DNA of 14,803 bases, from NCBI GenBank assembly GCA_043728315.1, contig JAYTMT010000103.1:1-14803 (forward strand), written 5' to 3'. The translations under genes and the position numbers were made by a program. Positions 1 through 5,935 of the stretch are shown in pieces. Origin of the DNA: JAAFIP01 sp043728315 (lineage in GTDB: Bacteria > Pseudomonadota > Gammaproteobacteria > Burkholderiales > Burkholderiaceae_C). Positions within the stretch are counted from its first letter, which is position 1. Each line of letters begins with the position of its first letter. The notes under the pieces are model-generated. The model made no database searches. It was given only the letters and a program-made list of their open reading frames with translations, and was not told the origin of the DNA.

Positions 1-775
1 AATCAAGGCTAAGATAAACTGGCAATTTACGACCGATACAGCTCGCATCAAGCTTAAACGACTCTATCCGACATTTGACGTGTGACACGACACTAGGGTC
101 AATCAACCATTGCATGACCTCATATGGGCAAAACAAAGGTTGTATTGTGTGACCACGCTGGCCTTTCCCCGCAACTTTACGGGCAGCTTTTAACTTCGGA
201 ACGTCACTAAGGCTTTTAAACCAACTTAAGTTCATTCCGGTAAACGCACCAAATGCTGCGATTAACTGGACACGACTAGCAAGTAGAGTTTCATTCGGCC
301 TAGCAACTGCATTTGTAGAAATACCATCGCAAGGCTGCTTAGCCTCTGGAAACCTGTAATACACCCCTTGATTTTCAAGCCATCTGTTTAAGTCGGATAT
401 CTTGACATGATCACAGGGATGCACCTTACTGCTTGTGTGATCTATTGGCAACTGCGTATCAATATTTCGGACGGTTAGTCTGCCAGATCGAGCAGCATCA
501 AGGATGCTGTCCAGCATTACTTTTGGCGATACATTAGCCAACGATTCCGCAAATACGTGTGCGGCCTCATCCAAAGTAAAAACCCCACTTTTTTGCCTAT
601 CGATGGTGCTTTGAATAAGATTGATTAAATCAATTACTTTTTCTGTACATGTGCCGCTTAAATAAACGCCTTTAAATTCGAAGCGTACATGCGAGTCCCT
701 TGGTAATTTTTGTAAATTATCGGGTATCGAGGCAGGTCGAATTTGCAAAATAAAAACAGGTAGCTTCGCTGTCAT
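1..775 (-). CDS. Hypothetical protein of the integrated element, partial (C-terminus beyond the window)
   Basis: I do not recognise this protein. The minus-strand frame is open from an ATG at 775 to the window edge, about 258 codons with no stop, so the C-terminus is missing. The start is supported by an AAGGGG-like ribosome binding site about six to ten bases upstream. The protein opens MTAKLPVFILQIRP and has no signal peptide or obvious membrane segment. A central part (about residues 75 to 165) contains a predicted helical stretch around LDEAAHVFAES and the phrase DLNRWLENQG, which could suit a DNA-binding or adaptor fold, but this is only an impression. Codon use and composition are more AT-rich than the housekeeping genes. 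It follows an integrase and a toxin-antitoxin pair on the same strand, so it is probably accessory cargo of the island next to tRNA-Ser. Confidence 0.75.
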   Translation of the reverse strand, partial: MTAKLPVFILQIRPASIPDNLQKLPRDSHVRFEFKGVYLSGTCTEKVIDLINLIQSTIDRQKSGVFTLDEAAHVFAESLANVSPKVMLDSILDAARSGRLTVRNIDTQLPIDHTSSKVHPCDHVKISDLNRWLENQGVYYRFPEAKQPCDGISTNAVARPNETLLASRVQLIAAFGAFTGMNLSWFKSLSDVPKLKAARKVAGKGQRGHTIQPLFCPYEVMQWLIDPSVVSHVKCRIESFKLDASCIGRKLPVYLSLD

Positions 776-816
776 TCACACCCCTTCATAGTGCCCTTCG
801 ATAGAAAGCTCCAGCG

Positions 817-835
817 GCGGGTGAAGGTGACCCGC
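817..835. other. Hairpin between antitoxin and downstream island gene
   Basis: GCGGGT (817-822) and ACCCGC (830-835) form a 6-bp GC-rich stem with a 7-base loop. A short T-run (836-839) follows on the plus strand, so on sequence alone it resembles a weak plus-strand terminator. No plus-strand gene lies upstream. For the minus-strand genes it would be a hairpin without a clear U-tract, in the 112-bp gap after the antitoxin gene. Confidence 0.3.
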
Positions 836-887
836 TTTTCAGCCGCTAAACCTAGCTGGGGCTAAGCAGTAATTTATGGGTTCAAAT

Positions 888-1190
888 TCAATGCGAAAAC
901 GCTGGCACGACGCTAATACGCAGCCCCACCGCGTGGAGCACTTTGGTGATGGTGCTCAGCGTCGGGTTACCGTCTTGACTCAGTGCGCGAAACAGGGTTT
1001 TATCACCCATATCTGCGCGGCGTGCTACCTCTGCCATGCCGTGCGCTTTGGCTACGTGGCGAAGCGCCACCAGCAAGGTTGCGGGTTCGTCTAGCTCCAT
1101 CACGGCTTCTATGTAGGCGGCGGCTTCAATCGGGTCTTGCAAGGCTATGGCTAGGGTATCGTCATAGCTTACGTCGCGTGGTGCAGTCAT
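888..1190 (-). CDS. Antitoxin, HI1420-type (putative addiction module antidote)
   Basis: This is the 100-aa antidote half of a HI1419/HI1420-type toxin-antitoxin pair. The N-terminus carries the family pattern around DPIEAAAYIEAVMELDEPATLLVALRHVAKAHGM. It is followed by a helix-turn-helix, roughly residues 50 to 85, with the phrases AEVARRADMGDKTLFRALS and GNPTLSTITKVLHAVGL. Known members bind and neutralise the cognate toxin and repress their own operon. The gene start overlaps the toxin stop by the four bases ATGA, which implies translational coupling, and an AGAGG ribosome binding site lies inside the end of the toxin gene. The toxin is encoded first, as is usual for this family and opposite to classical TA order. 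The pair sits between the integrase and an unknown gene, consistent with a role in keeping the island. The assignment is confident from the conserved phrases; activity is inferred. Confidence 0.9.
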   Translation of the reverse strand: MTAPRDVSYDDTLAIALQDPIEAAAYIEAVMELDEPATLLVALRHVAKAHGMAEVARRADMGDKTLFRALSQDGNPTLSTITKVLHAVGLRISVVPAFSH

Positions 1191-1510
1191 GGTCGGCCTC
1201 TTTCTTTCCAGTCGTTCAAATAGTCAATCGCTTGCTTGATGGTACGGTCTTGGTCACTCTTATCGCTTCCACACAGCAGCAACACCAGCACTGCGCCCTG
1301 TCGGCTCAGATACAACCTGTAGCCCGGCCCTAGGTCTATGCGCAACTCCTGCACTCCTTCCCGCACGGGCTTGCAATCGCCAAAGTTGCCAGCTCTAAGC
1401 CGCTCTAGCCGGGCACGGATAGCTGCCCGCGCTTTATGGTCTCGCAGGTCTTGCAACCATGCATTAAAAGGCTTATCTCCCTGAGCGTCTGTGTAAATGC
1501 GAATATCCAT
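1187..1510 (-). CDS. Toxin, RelE/ParE superfamily, HI1419-type (addiction module killer protein)
   Basis: This is a 107-aa toxin of the HI1419 branch of the RelE/ParE superfamily. The protein shows the expected core: FNAWLQDLRDHKARAAI, then GNFGDCKPVREGVQELRI, then GPGYRLYL, then LLLCGSDKSDQ. RelE-like members are usually ribosome-dependent mRNA interferases and ParE-like members poison gyrase; the sequence alone does not decide between these. I chose the ATG at 1510 because it has a GGGA ribosome binding site six bases upstream. An in-frame TTG at 1522 would add four residues but has no better support. The gene begins 36 bp after the integrase stop on the same strand, so read-through from the integrase is possible. 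The four-base overlap with the antitoxin couples their expression. Confidence 0.9.
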   Translation of the reverse strand: MDIRIYTDAQGDKPFNAWLQDLRDHKARAAIRARLERLRAGNFGDCKPVREGVQELRIDLGPGYRLYLSRQGAVLVLLLCGSDKSDQDRTIKQAIDYLNDWKERGRP

Positions 1511-1546
1511 ATGGTATCCCAAAAAGTACCGTTTGTGCTTTAGCGT

Positions 1547-2809
1547 TTATGCTGCTTTTTTTGCCTGAATTGGCACGACGTTGCCCAGCGGCGCAGCATC
1601 GGGGGTGTAGCAGCGGTTTGCCCATGCTTGCATCAGCTTAACGCGCTTAGGCAGCAAGGTGCTGCGCAGATACGCCGCCTCTGTTTTGTCTGGCAATTTA
1701 TGCGACAGGGCATGCTCGCAGGTGGTGCGGTCAAAATTGGTGCAATCCCCCGCCCAGTCGCTAAAGGTTGACCTAAAGCCATGCTGCGTGACTGCCCGTG
1801 TTACGCCATCTACCTGCACTGTCATACCCATGTCGCGCAGCACTTTGGTTAGCGCCATGTCAGACAAAACACCGCCCTTGCTGGGGGACGGAAACACCAA
1901 GTCAGTGCCTGCTAGGCGCGGCATGGCTTGCAATAGTTCTAGAGCATGGCTACTGAGCGGAATAATATGCTCGCGGCGCTTTTTCATGCGGGGCGCGGGA
2001 ATAGTCCACAGTTTGGCCTGAAAGTCAATTTCTGCCCATGCAGCCCCGCGCGCCTCTTGGCTTCGGGTAGCGGTCAATATGGCAAAGGCCAAGCACTTAG
2101 GGGCTACGCCTTCGCGCAGTGCCAGCGCCTGTGTGAATGCACCGATTTTGCTGTGGTGCAAGGCGGGAAAGTGGCTGTCTTTTTCGTCTTTGTCGCGTTG
2201 GTACACGCTGGCCAGTGACCTAGCGGGGTTTTCGCTCGCGCGCAGTTTATGCACGGCAGCCCAATCAAGCACCTGCGCTATGCGCCCACGCAGCCGTGCA
2301 GCGGTTACGGCCTTGTTTTTCCAAATAGGGTCTATGACCATGCGTACATGCTCTACGTCTAGGTCTTTCACCAGTAATGCGCCTAGCAATGGGTATGCAT
2401 AGGTGTTTAGGGTGTTTTCCCACTGGGAAGCGTGCTTTACGTTTTTCCACTTGGGGCTTGCATCGTTGATAAAGCGCCGCGCAGCTTGCGCAAAGGTAAC
2501 GGCTCTGCTTTGTTCAACCATCAGTTTGCTTTTATCGGTTTTACGCTGTTCGATGGTGTCTACCCCAGCCAGAATCCGGTCTTTTTGCGCTTGCGCCTTG
2601 GCATGCGCCATGGCAAGCGTTACGCCCGGGTATGCACCCAAGCCCACTTCACGGCGCTTGCTACCCACCATCCCGCGATAAATCCAGCTTTTGGAGCTGG
2701 GGCTATTGACTTGCAAATACAGCCCCGCCACCTTGCCCACCGCGTGCTGGCCAAGCGCAGTTAGCCGCTGCACTTCAATGGCTTTGAGTTCTTTTGCTTG
2801 TTTTGGCAT
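1547..2809 (-). CDS. Tyrosine-type site-specific integrase, P4 family
   Basis: This 420-aa protein should integrate and excise the element at the neighbouring tRNA-Ser gene. It has a DUF4102-like N-terminal arm-binding domain (about 1-100, with the phrase GLYLQVNSPSSKSWIYR and the GLGAYPGVTLA turn). A core-binding SAM-like region follows at about 105-205, then the catalytic domain. Visible catalytic residues are R249 (in TATRSQEARG), the basic cluster near K276-K277, H343 and R346 (HGFR), H370 and the nucleophile Y380 (AAYLRS). All are present, so it appears intact. I start it at the ATG at 2809 because GGGGAT lies just upstream; an in-frame TTG at 2893 gives a 28-residue extension that does not look like part of the family. 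The orientation, with the 5' end facing the tRNA 3' end 160 bp away, is typical of tRNA-borne islands. The rest of the element extends past position 1. Confidence 0.95.
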   Translation of the reverse strand: MPKQAKELKAIEVQRLTALGQHAVGKVAGLYLQVNSPSSKSWIYRGMVGSKRREVGLGAYPGVTLAMAHAKAQAQKDRILAGVDTIEQRKTDKSKLMVEQSRAVTFAQAARRFINDASPKWKNVKHASQWENTLNTYAYPLLGALLVKDLDVEHVRMVIDPIWKNKAVTAARLRGRIAQVLDWAAVHKLRASENPARSLASVYQRDKDEKDSHFPALHHSKIGAFTQALALREGVAPKCLAFAILTATRSQEARGAAWAEIDFQAKLWTIPAPRMKKRREHIIPLSSHALELLQAMPRLAGTDLVFPSPSKGGVLSDMALTKVLRDMGMTVQVDGVTRAVTQHGFRSTFSDWAGDCTNFDRTTCEHALSHKLPDKTEAAYLRSTLLPKRVKLMQAWANRCYTPDAAPLGNVVPIQAKKAA

Positions 2810-2820
2810 GCTATCCCCAG

Positions 2821-2888
2821 TTAACCCGCCATCCCACCCGCCATAAAATTTGCGACTGTATGGTGGGTTAATGATACTGCATGATGCA
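2821..2888. promoter_or_regulatory. Inverted repeats upstream of the integrase (candidate operator or arm sites)
   Basis: TTAACCCGCCA at 2821-2831 is matched in inverted orientation by TGGTGGGTTAA at 2861-2871, with 10 of 11 positions paired. A perfect short palindrome, TGCAT-G-ATGCA, follows at 2878-2888. They lie between the integrase start and the tRNA, where integrase or excisionase binding sites and the integrase promoter would be expected. I could not assign convincing -35 and -10 boxes here. Confidence 0.4.
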
Positions 2889-2947
2889 ATCAATTCCAGT
2901 AAACGCTTGATTTACCTAGATAAATTGATTTTTTTGAGGTTTTATGA

Positions 2948-2967
2948 GACTGTTTGAAACAACAGTC
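2948..2967. terminator. Hairpin just downstream of tRNA-Ser
   Basis: GACTGTT (2948-2954) and AACAGTC (2961-2967) form a 7-bp perfect stem with a 6-base loop. It starts four bases beyond the 3' end of tRNA-Ser. No clear U-tract follows on the minus strand, so termination is uncertain. It lies on the element side of the presumed integration junction, so it may belong to the island rather than to the tRNA gene. Confidence 0.35.
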
Positions 2968-2970
2968 CGG

Positions 2971-2990
2971 CGGAAGCGGTGAGATTCGAA
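2971..2990. other. Probable integration (att) site in the 3' end of tRNA-Ser
   Basis: P4-type integrases commonly recombine within the 3' part of a tRNA gene, and an intact one lies 160 bp from this end. The exact core cannot be defined because the second copy should be at the far end of the island, outside the window. The interval given is the T-arm and acceptor end, the usual crossover region. I found no second copy inside the window. Confidence 0.4.
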
Positions 2991-3057
2991 CTCACGGGGG
3001 TCGTAAAACCCCGGCAGTTTTCAAGACTGCTGCATTCAACCGCTCTGCCACGCTTCC
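2971..3057 (-). tRNA. tRNA-Ser, anticodon UGA
   Basis: This is an 87-nt gene with acceptor arms GGAAGCG and CGCTTCC. The anticodon stem GCAGT/ACTGC holds loop CTTGAAA, giving anticodon TGA, which reads UCA. A long class II variable arm (CCGGGG...CCCCCG) identifies it as serine, and the T-arm contains GTTCGAATC. The 3' CCA is not encoded: the discriminator G is followed by CCG. The tRNA-Arg gene in this window does encode CCA. The difference may be natural or may mark the integration junction. Confidence 0.95.
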
Positions 3058-3074
3058 TTTGGGTGAATACGGGT

Positions 3075-3103
3075 ATTTTAACCCAGCGGCTTGGCGCTTT
3101 CAC
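3075..3103 (-). promoter_or_regulatory. Candidate sigma-70 promoter of tRNA-Ser
   Basis: On the minus strand, GTGAAA (3103-3098, 4 of 6 consensus) is followed by a 17-bp spacer and TAAAAT (3080-3075, 5 of 6 consensus). The predicted start is about ten bases before the mature tRNA 5' end at 3057. The box lies in the gap between the hemW stop codon and the tRNA. Confidence 0.55.
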
Positions 3104-3110
3104 ACCTAGG

Positions 3111-4397
3111 CTAAACATCCGCCAAAAACAGGCTTTGCAAATCACTTAAAAAGTCCATGCCGCGGGCTGTGGGGGTCACTTGCACGAAATCTCGGGTGAT
3201 CAGGCCTTTGGTTTCGGCCTCGTGCAGGCCTTTTTGGATGGCGGTGATGGGAATGCCGGTGCGTTCGCAAAAGTCTTGCAACTTGAACCCAGCGGTGAGG
3301 CGCAGGGCGTTGAGCATGTATTCAAAGGGCAAATCGGCGCGGCTCACTTCGGTGTCTTGCACGACTGCGCTTTGCACTTTGTCGCCCACATGGACTGCGC
3401 CCGATAGTGCAAGCCGCGAACTGGACGGTACGCCCAAAGCTTTGTCCATATACAGGGCAGGCTCGCGCGCCCGCACCTGCCTTGTGACGCGGTGCGCAAA
3501 GCTGAGCTTGCTGTGCGCGCCCGCACCTATGCCCAAATAGTCGCCAAACTGCCAATAATTGGTGTTGTGCCAGCACTGAAAGCCCTTGCGCGCAAAGGCG
3601 CTCACCTCGTAGCGGCTAAGCCCCTGTGCAGCGGTAAGAGCGCAAATGCGGTCGAGCATGTCGTAGGCGGTATCGTCCTCGGGAATGGCGGGCGGGAATT
3701 TGGCGAAATACGTGTTGGGCTCAATGGTGAGGTGGTAAATGCTGATGTGGGGCGGCTTAAAGCGCAGCGCCGTAGCAATGTCTTGCTCGCACTGCGCCAA
3801 GGTTTGGCCGGGCAGCGCATACATAATATCCAAGTTAAACGCTTCAAAATGTGCAGCAGCTTCTTCAATGGCAGCAATCGCTTGAGCCCCATCGTGCACA
3901 CGGCCTAGGGCTTTGAGGTGCGCGTCATTAAAGCTTTGCACCCCAATCGACAGGCGGTTCACGCCGGCTGCGCGGTAGGCTTTGAAGCGGTCTTTTTCAA
4001 AAGTGCCGGGGTTGGCTTCCATGGTGATTTCGGCATCGGGGTCTAGCTTTACCCGCGCCCGCACTGCCGCCAACAGCGCGTCGATACTGCTGGGCGCAAA
4101 CAAACTGGGCGTGCCCCCACCAATGAAAATGCTGTGCACCGGCCGCCCCCACACTAGCGGCAACGATGCGTCTAGATCAGCAATCAGTGCGTCTAGGTAG
4201 CGCTGCTCAGTGCCCGAATCCAGCGCGCCGTGTGTAGATTGGCCCGCATCGGGTGCAGAGGGCCTAGATTCATGCGAATTAAAGTCGCAATACGGGCATT
4301 TTTTAATGCACCAAGGCAGGTGAATGTACAGCGACAATGGCGGCAAGCTGGGCAATTGCAGGCTGCCAGAACGCATGTAGTGTTGGATGTCGTGCAT
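3111..4397 (-). CDS. hemW: HemW heme chaperone (radical SAM, formerly coproporphyrinogen oxidase-like)
   Basis: This 428-aa protein belongs to the HemN-like radical SAM family. The cluster motif is C30-x3-C34-x2-C37 in WCIKKCPYCDF, which binds a 4Fe-4S cluster and SAM. GGGTPSLF and the EANPGT strand follow. The phrase HNTNYW matches the HNxxYW motif reported for HemW heme binding, which separates HemW from true HemN oxidases. HemW inserts heme into respiratory enzymes in the cytoplasm. The C-terminal region ends with a HemN_C-like winged helix (about 340-428). I keep the ATG at 4397 because AAAGAG lies six bases upstream. The insert at about residues 43-62 (Ser/Ala/Gly-rich) is longer than in E. 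coli HemW. In related Burkholderiales rdgB usually lies directly upstream; here the mer cassette separates them. A diverged copy of the 30-bp repeat lies 28 bp upstream of the start. Confidence 0.95.
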   Translation of the reverse strand: MHDIQHYMRSGSLQLPSLPPLSLYIHLPWCIKKCPYCDFNSHESRPSAPDAGQSTHGALDSGTEQRYLDALIADLDASLPLVWGRPVHSIFIGGGTPSLFAPSSIDALLAAVRARVKLDPDAEITMEANPGTFEKDRFKAYRAAGVNRLSIGVQSFNDAHLKALGRVHDGAQAIAAIEEAAAHFEAFNLDIMYALPGQTLAQCEQDIATALRFKPPHISIYHLTIEPNTYFAKFPPAIPEDDTAYDMLDRICALTAAQGLSRYEVSAFARKGFQCWHNTNYWQFGDYLGIGAGAHSKLSFAHRVTRQVRAREPALYMDKALGVPSSSRLALSGAVHVGDKVQSAVVQDTEVSRADLPFEYMLNALRLTAGFKLQDFCERTGIPITAIQKGLHEAETKGLITRDFVQVTPTARGMDFLSDLQSLFLADV

Positions 4398-4425
4398 ATT
4401 AACTCTTTCATACTTTCACACCAAA

Positions 4426-4455
4426 TGTCACCGTAATATCGACATTTAACGCTAT
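4426..4455 (-). repeat. 30-bp gene-start motif, copy 1 (diverged), upstream of hemW
   Basis: On the minus strand this reads ATAGC, five bases, then ATGTCGATATTACGGTGACA. It matches 16 of 20 positions of the perfect copy at 5885-5914 and shares ATAGC at exactly the same spacing. The changes make it part of a 7-bp dyad, AAATGTC (4423-4429) and GACATTT (4441-4447). It lies between the hemW start and the merR stop and forms the left border of the mer cassette. Function unknown; it may be a promoter, a regulator site or a recombination scar. Confidence 0.65.
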
Positions 4456-4478
4456 GATTTTTGATTATTAAAAACCAA

Positions 4479-4934
4479 TCAATTTGAAGTTTTTCCGTTG
4501 TGTGGACTGACAAGACTTACGACACCATCAGACCCCATGAGCGTAGCAATTAGCGGGCAGCAGATATCGCCGTGTGCCGCGTCGCAGCGCTCAACCACCT
4601 GGGCAAGCGCGGCGGCCATGCATGCCAAATCAGCCAACTTAGTGCGCACTGTCAGCAGTTTATCTTGCGCCAGCTCCTGCGCTTGCTTGCAATGCGTGCC
4701 GTCTTCCAATTGCAGCAAATGCCCCACCTCCTCCAAACTAAAGCCTAATTTTTGTGCTGTTCTGATAAACCGCAAACGCCCTAAATCAGCCTGCCCATAG
4801 CGACGCACAGTGCCTATTTGACGTTGTGGCTCGCGCATCAAACCTTTACGCTGGTAAAAACGGATGGTTTCGCCATGCACGTTTGCTGCGCAGGCCAAAG
4901 CGCCAATGGTTAAATTGTCAGAAATAGTGTGCAT
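4479..4934 (-). CDS. merR: MerR, Hg(II)-responsive transcriptional regulator
   Basis: This 151-aa MerR-family activator has an N-terminal winged helix (NLTIGALACAANVHGETIRFYQRKGL, about 8-32), then the RRYG wing and a long dimerisation helix. The three mercury-binding cysteines of Tn501/Tn21 MerR are conserved at the same numbers: C82 (in EDGTHC), C117 and C126 (in the CDAAHGDICCPL loop). An additional C125 makes a vicinal pair, and C105 and C15 are also present. This supports real Hg(II) sensing rather than a general MerR-like role. It is transcribed divergently from merTP, with 42 bp between the starts, and a GGAG ribosome binding site is embedded in the operator. The protein should hold polymerase at PmerT and twist the 19-bp spacer when mercury binds. 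Its 3' end lies 81 bp before hemW on the same strand, so transcription could continue into hemW. Confidence 0.95.
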   Translation of the reverse strand: MHTISDNLTIGALACAANVHGETIRFYQRKGLMREPQRQIGTVRRYGQADLGRLRFIRTAQKLGFSLEEVGHLLQLEDGTHCKQAQELAQDKLLTVRTKLADLACMAAALAQVVERCDAAHGDICCPLIATLMGSDGVVSLVSPHNGKTSN

Positions 4935-4939
4935 TTAGC

Positions 4940-4970
4940 TTGACTCCGTACTCTGGTACGGTCTTAAGCT
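4940..4970 (+). promoter_or_regulatory. merT promoter and MerR operator (19-bp spacer)
   Basis: TTGACT (-35, 4940-4945) and TAAGCT (-10, 4965-4970) are separated by 19 bp, the overlong spacing typical of MerR-controlled promoters. Between them lies the dyad CCGTAC-TCTG-GTACGG (4946-4961), which resembles the operator of Tn21 and Tn501. The -10 ends only six bases before the merT ATG, so the expected start falls on or next to that codon. No ribosome binding site is visible. Confidence 0.92.
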
Positions 4971-4976
4971 TACAGC

Positions 4977-5336
4977 ATGAAATCTATAAACCACACAAAA
5001 TTTGGCCTGCGTACCCTTTTGACTGGTGCTGTGGCCGCGCTCTTAGCCTCTGCTTGCTGCTTAGGCCCATTGATCTTGATTAGCATAGGAATCTCAGGAG
5101 CATGGATCAGCAAACTAGCGGTACTTGCGCCTTACCAACCGCTCTTTATTGCCTCTGCACTCTTAGCTTTAGCACTGGCGTTTCGTCACATCTGGAGACC
5201 CGCCGCGCAGTGCACACCTGACCAAGTGTGTGCGTTGCCAAAGGTAAAGCGTACTTACCAAGTGTTGTTTGTATGCGCCAGCATGTTGATTGTTGCAGTG
5301 CTGGTATTTCCATTTTTAGCCCCCTATTTTTACTAA
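4977..5336 (+). CDS. merT: MerT, inner-membrane mercuric ion transporter
   Basis: This 119-aa membrane protein passes Hg(II) from MerP through the inner membrane to the cytoplasm. Three transmembrane segments are visible at about residues 11-35, 47-70 and 92-115. The first carries the vicinal pair C27-C28 in SACCLGPLIL. The cytoplasmic loop carries the second pair, C79 and C85 (QCTPDQVC), as in Tn501 MerT. Length is normal for the family, and the start fits the family N-terminus, offset by three residues. There is no Shine-Dalgarno sequence. The MerR promoter places the transcript 5' end at about the A of the ATG, so translation may be leaderless. It is the first gene of merT-merP-GDCCVxC. 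No merA, merC or merE follows. Confidence 0.95.
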   Translation: MKSINHTKFGLRTLLTGAVAALLASACCLGPLILISIGISGAWISKLAVLAPYQPLFIASALLALALAFRHIWRPAAQCTPDQVCALPKVKRTYQVLFVCASMLIVAVLVFPFLAPYFY

Positions 5337-5352
5337 AGAGCGCTCCAAAAAT

Positions 5353-5649
5353 ATGAAAAAAATGCTTGTGATTTTTACCAGTACTGCAATTTGCATTTTG
5401 AGTAGCTACAGCGCGCATGCCACCACCCGCACCTTAACGCTTGCAGTGCCCAACATGGATTGTCCTGTTTGCCCTATTACCTTGAAGAAGGCGCTTACAC
5501 GACTTGTTGGAGTCAATCAGATGCAAGTGAATTTTGACAAACGCCAAATTATTGTGATATATGACGATTCCAAAATAGCAGTAAAAGCCATCATCGAGTC
5601 GACTAAAAATGCAGGTTTTCCCTCAACTATCGTCGGAGGCACACAATGA
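5353..5649 (+). CDS. merP: MerP, periplasmic mercury-binding protein
   Basis: This 98-aa protein has a signal peptide of about 23 residues (positive MKK, hydrophobic core, cleavage likely after AHA). The mature part is a heavy-metal-associated domain with metal site C37-x2-C40 in NMDCPVC, the usual MerP arrangement. The family binds Hg(II) in the periplasm and hands it to MerT. It starts 16 bp after the merT stop. A weak AAAGAG lies 12 bases before the ATG, and a second in-frame ATG three codons in is possible. The stop overlaps the next start by four bases. The assignment is firm from domain, signal peptide and position. Confidence 0.93.
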   Translation: MKKMLVIFTSTAICILSSYSAHATTRTLTLAVPNMDCPVCPITLKKALTRLVGVNQMQVNFDKRQIIVIYDDSKIAVKAIIESTKNAGFPSTIVGGTQ

Positions 5650-5864
5650 GCGCTGTCACTCTAGAATCGACCATCACATGCCCGAATTGCGGTTTTTCCA
5701 AATCTGAAACGATGCCAACCGATGCATGCCAGTGGTTTTATGACTGCTCGCAATGCCAAGTGGTGCTGAAACCGTTACCGGGGGATTGCTGCGTATATTG
5801 CTCTTACGGAACTAACCCATGCCCACCTGTCCAAGAGCATGGCAGGAACTCTGATTGTTGCTAA
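5646..5864 (+). CDS. GDCCVxC-domain small cysteine-rich protein
   Basis: This 72-aa protein has 11 cysteines (residues 12, 15, 28, 34, 37, 48, 49, 52, 59, 71, 72). It contains the family signature GDCCVYCSYG at 46-55. Families with this signature are known as GDCCVxC (seleno)proteins because some members carry selenocysteine at the first Cys of the pair; here both codons are TGC, so it is the Cys form. The N-terminal CPNC plus CSQC looks like a small zinc-ribbon-like fold. The protein ends in a vicinal CC, reminiscent of the C-terminal pair that delivers mercury in MerA. There is no signal peptide or membrane segment, so it is probably cytoplasmic. GGAGG lies six bases before the ATG, and the start overlaps the merP stop (ATGA). 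Its function is not established. Binding the Hg(II) brought in by MerT is an inference from cysteine content and operon position. Confidence 0.85.
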   Translation: MSAVTLESTITCPNCGFSKSETMPTDACQWFYDCSQCQVVLKPLPGDCCVYCSYGTNPCPPVQEHGRNSDCC

Positions 5865-5884
5865 TGGGCATATTTTTAGGCATA

Positions 5885-5914
5885 TGTCAGCGTCATATGG
5901 TCATAGTACGCTAT
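5885..5914 (-). repeat. 30-bp gene-start motif, copy 2, between the mer cassette and rdgB
   Basis: On the minus strand this reads ATAGC, GTACT, then ATGACCATATGACGCTGACA, identical over the 20-bp core to the copy at 6554-6583. It lies 21 bp past the rdgB stop and is not next to any gene start. It also forms CATATG-N7-CATATG (5881-5899), a potential hairpin between convergent rdgB and the GDCCVxC gene. It is in the same orientation as the diverged copy at 4426-4455, so the two bracket the mer cassette as direct repeats. The remaining gap sequence shows no clear terminator for the mer operon. Confidence 0.8.
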
Positions 5915-5935
5915 AAAAAACAGAGTGTTTTACCA

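Noticed and set aside
2810..2893. TTG start adding 28 residues to the integrase
   Set aside because: The ATG at 2809 has a good ribosome site, and the extension overlaps the inverted repeats upstream.
2942..3145. 67-codon minus-strand frame across tRNA-Ser
   Set aside because: It overlaps the tRNA gene and the hemW 3' end out of frame and has no ribosome site.
5881..5914. Integron attC-like site at the end of the mer cassette
   Set aside because: It lacks the GTTRRRY and RYYYAAC ends and the longer imperfect palindrome of attC, and there is no integron integrase in the window.
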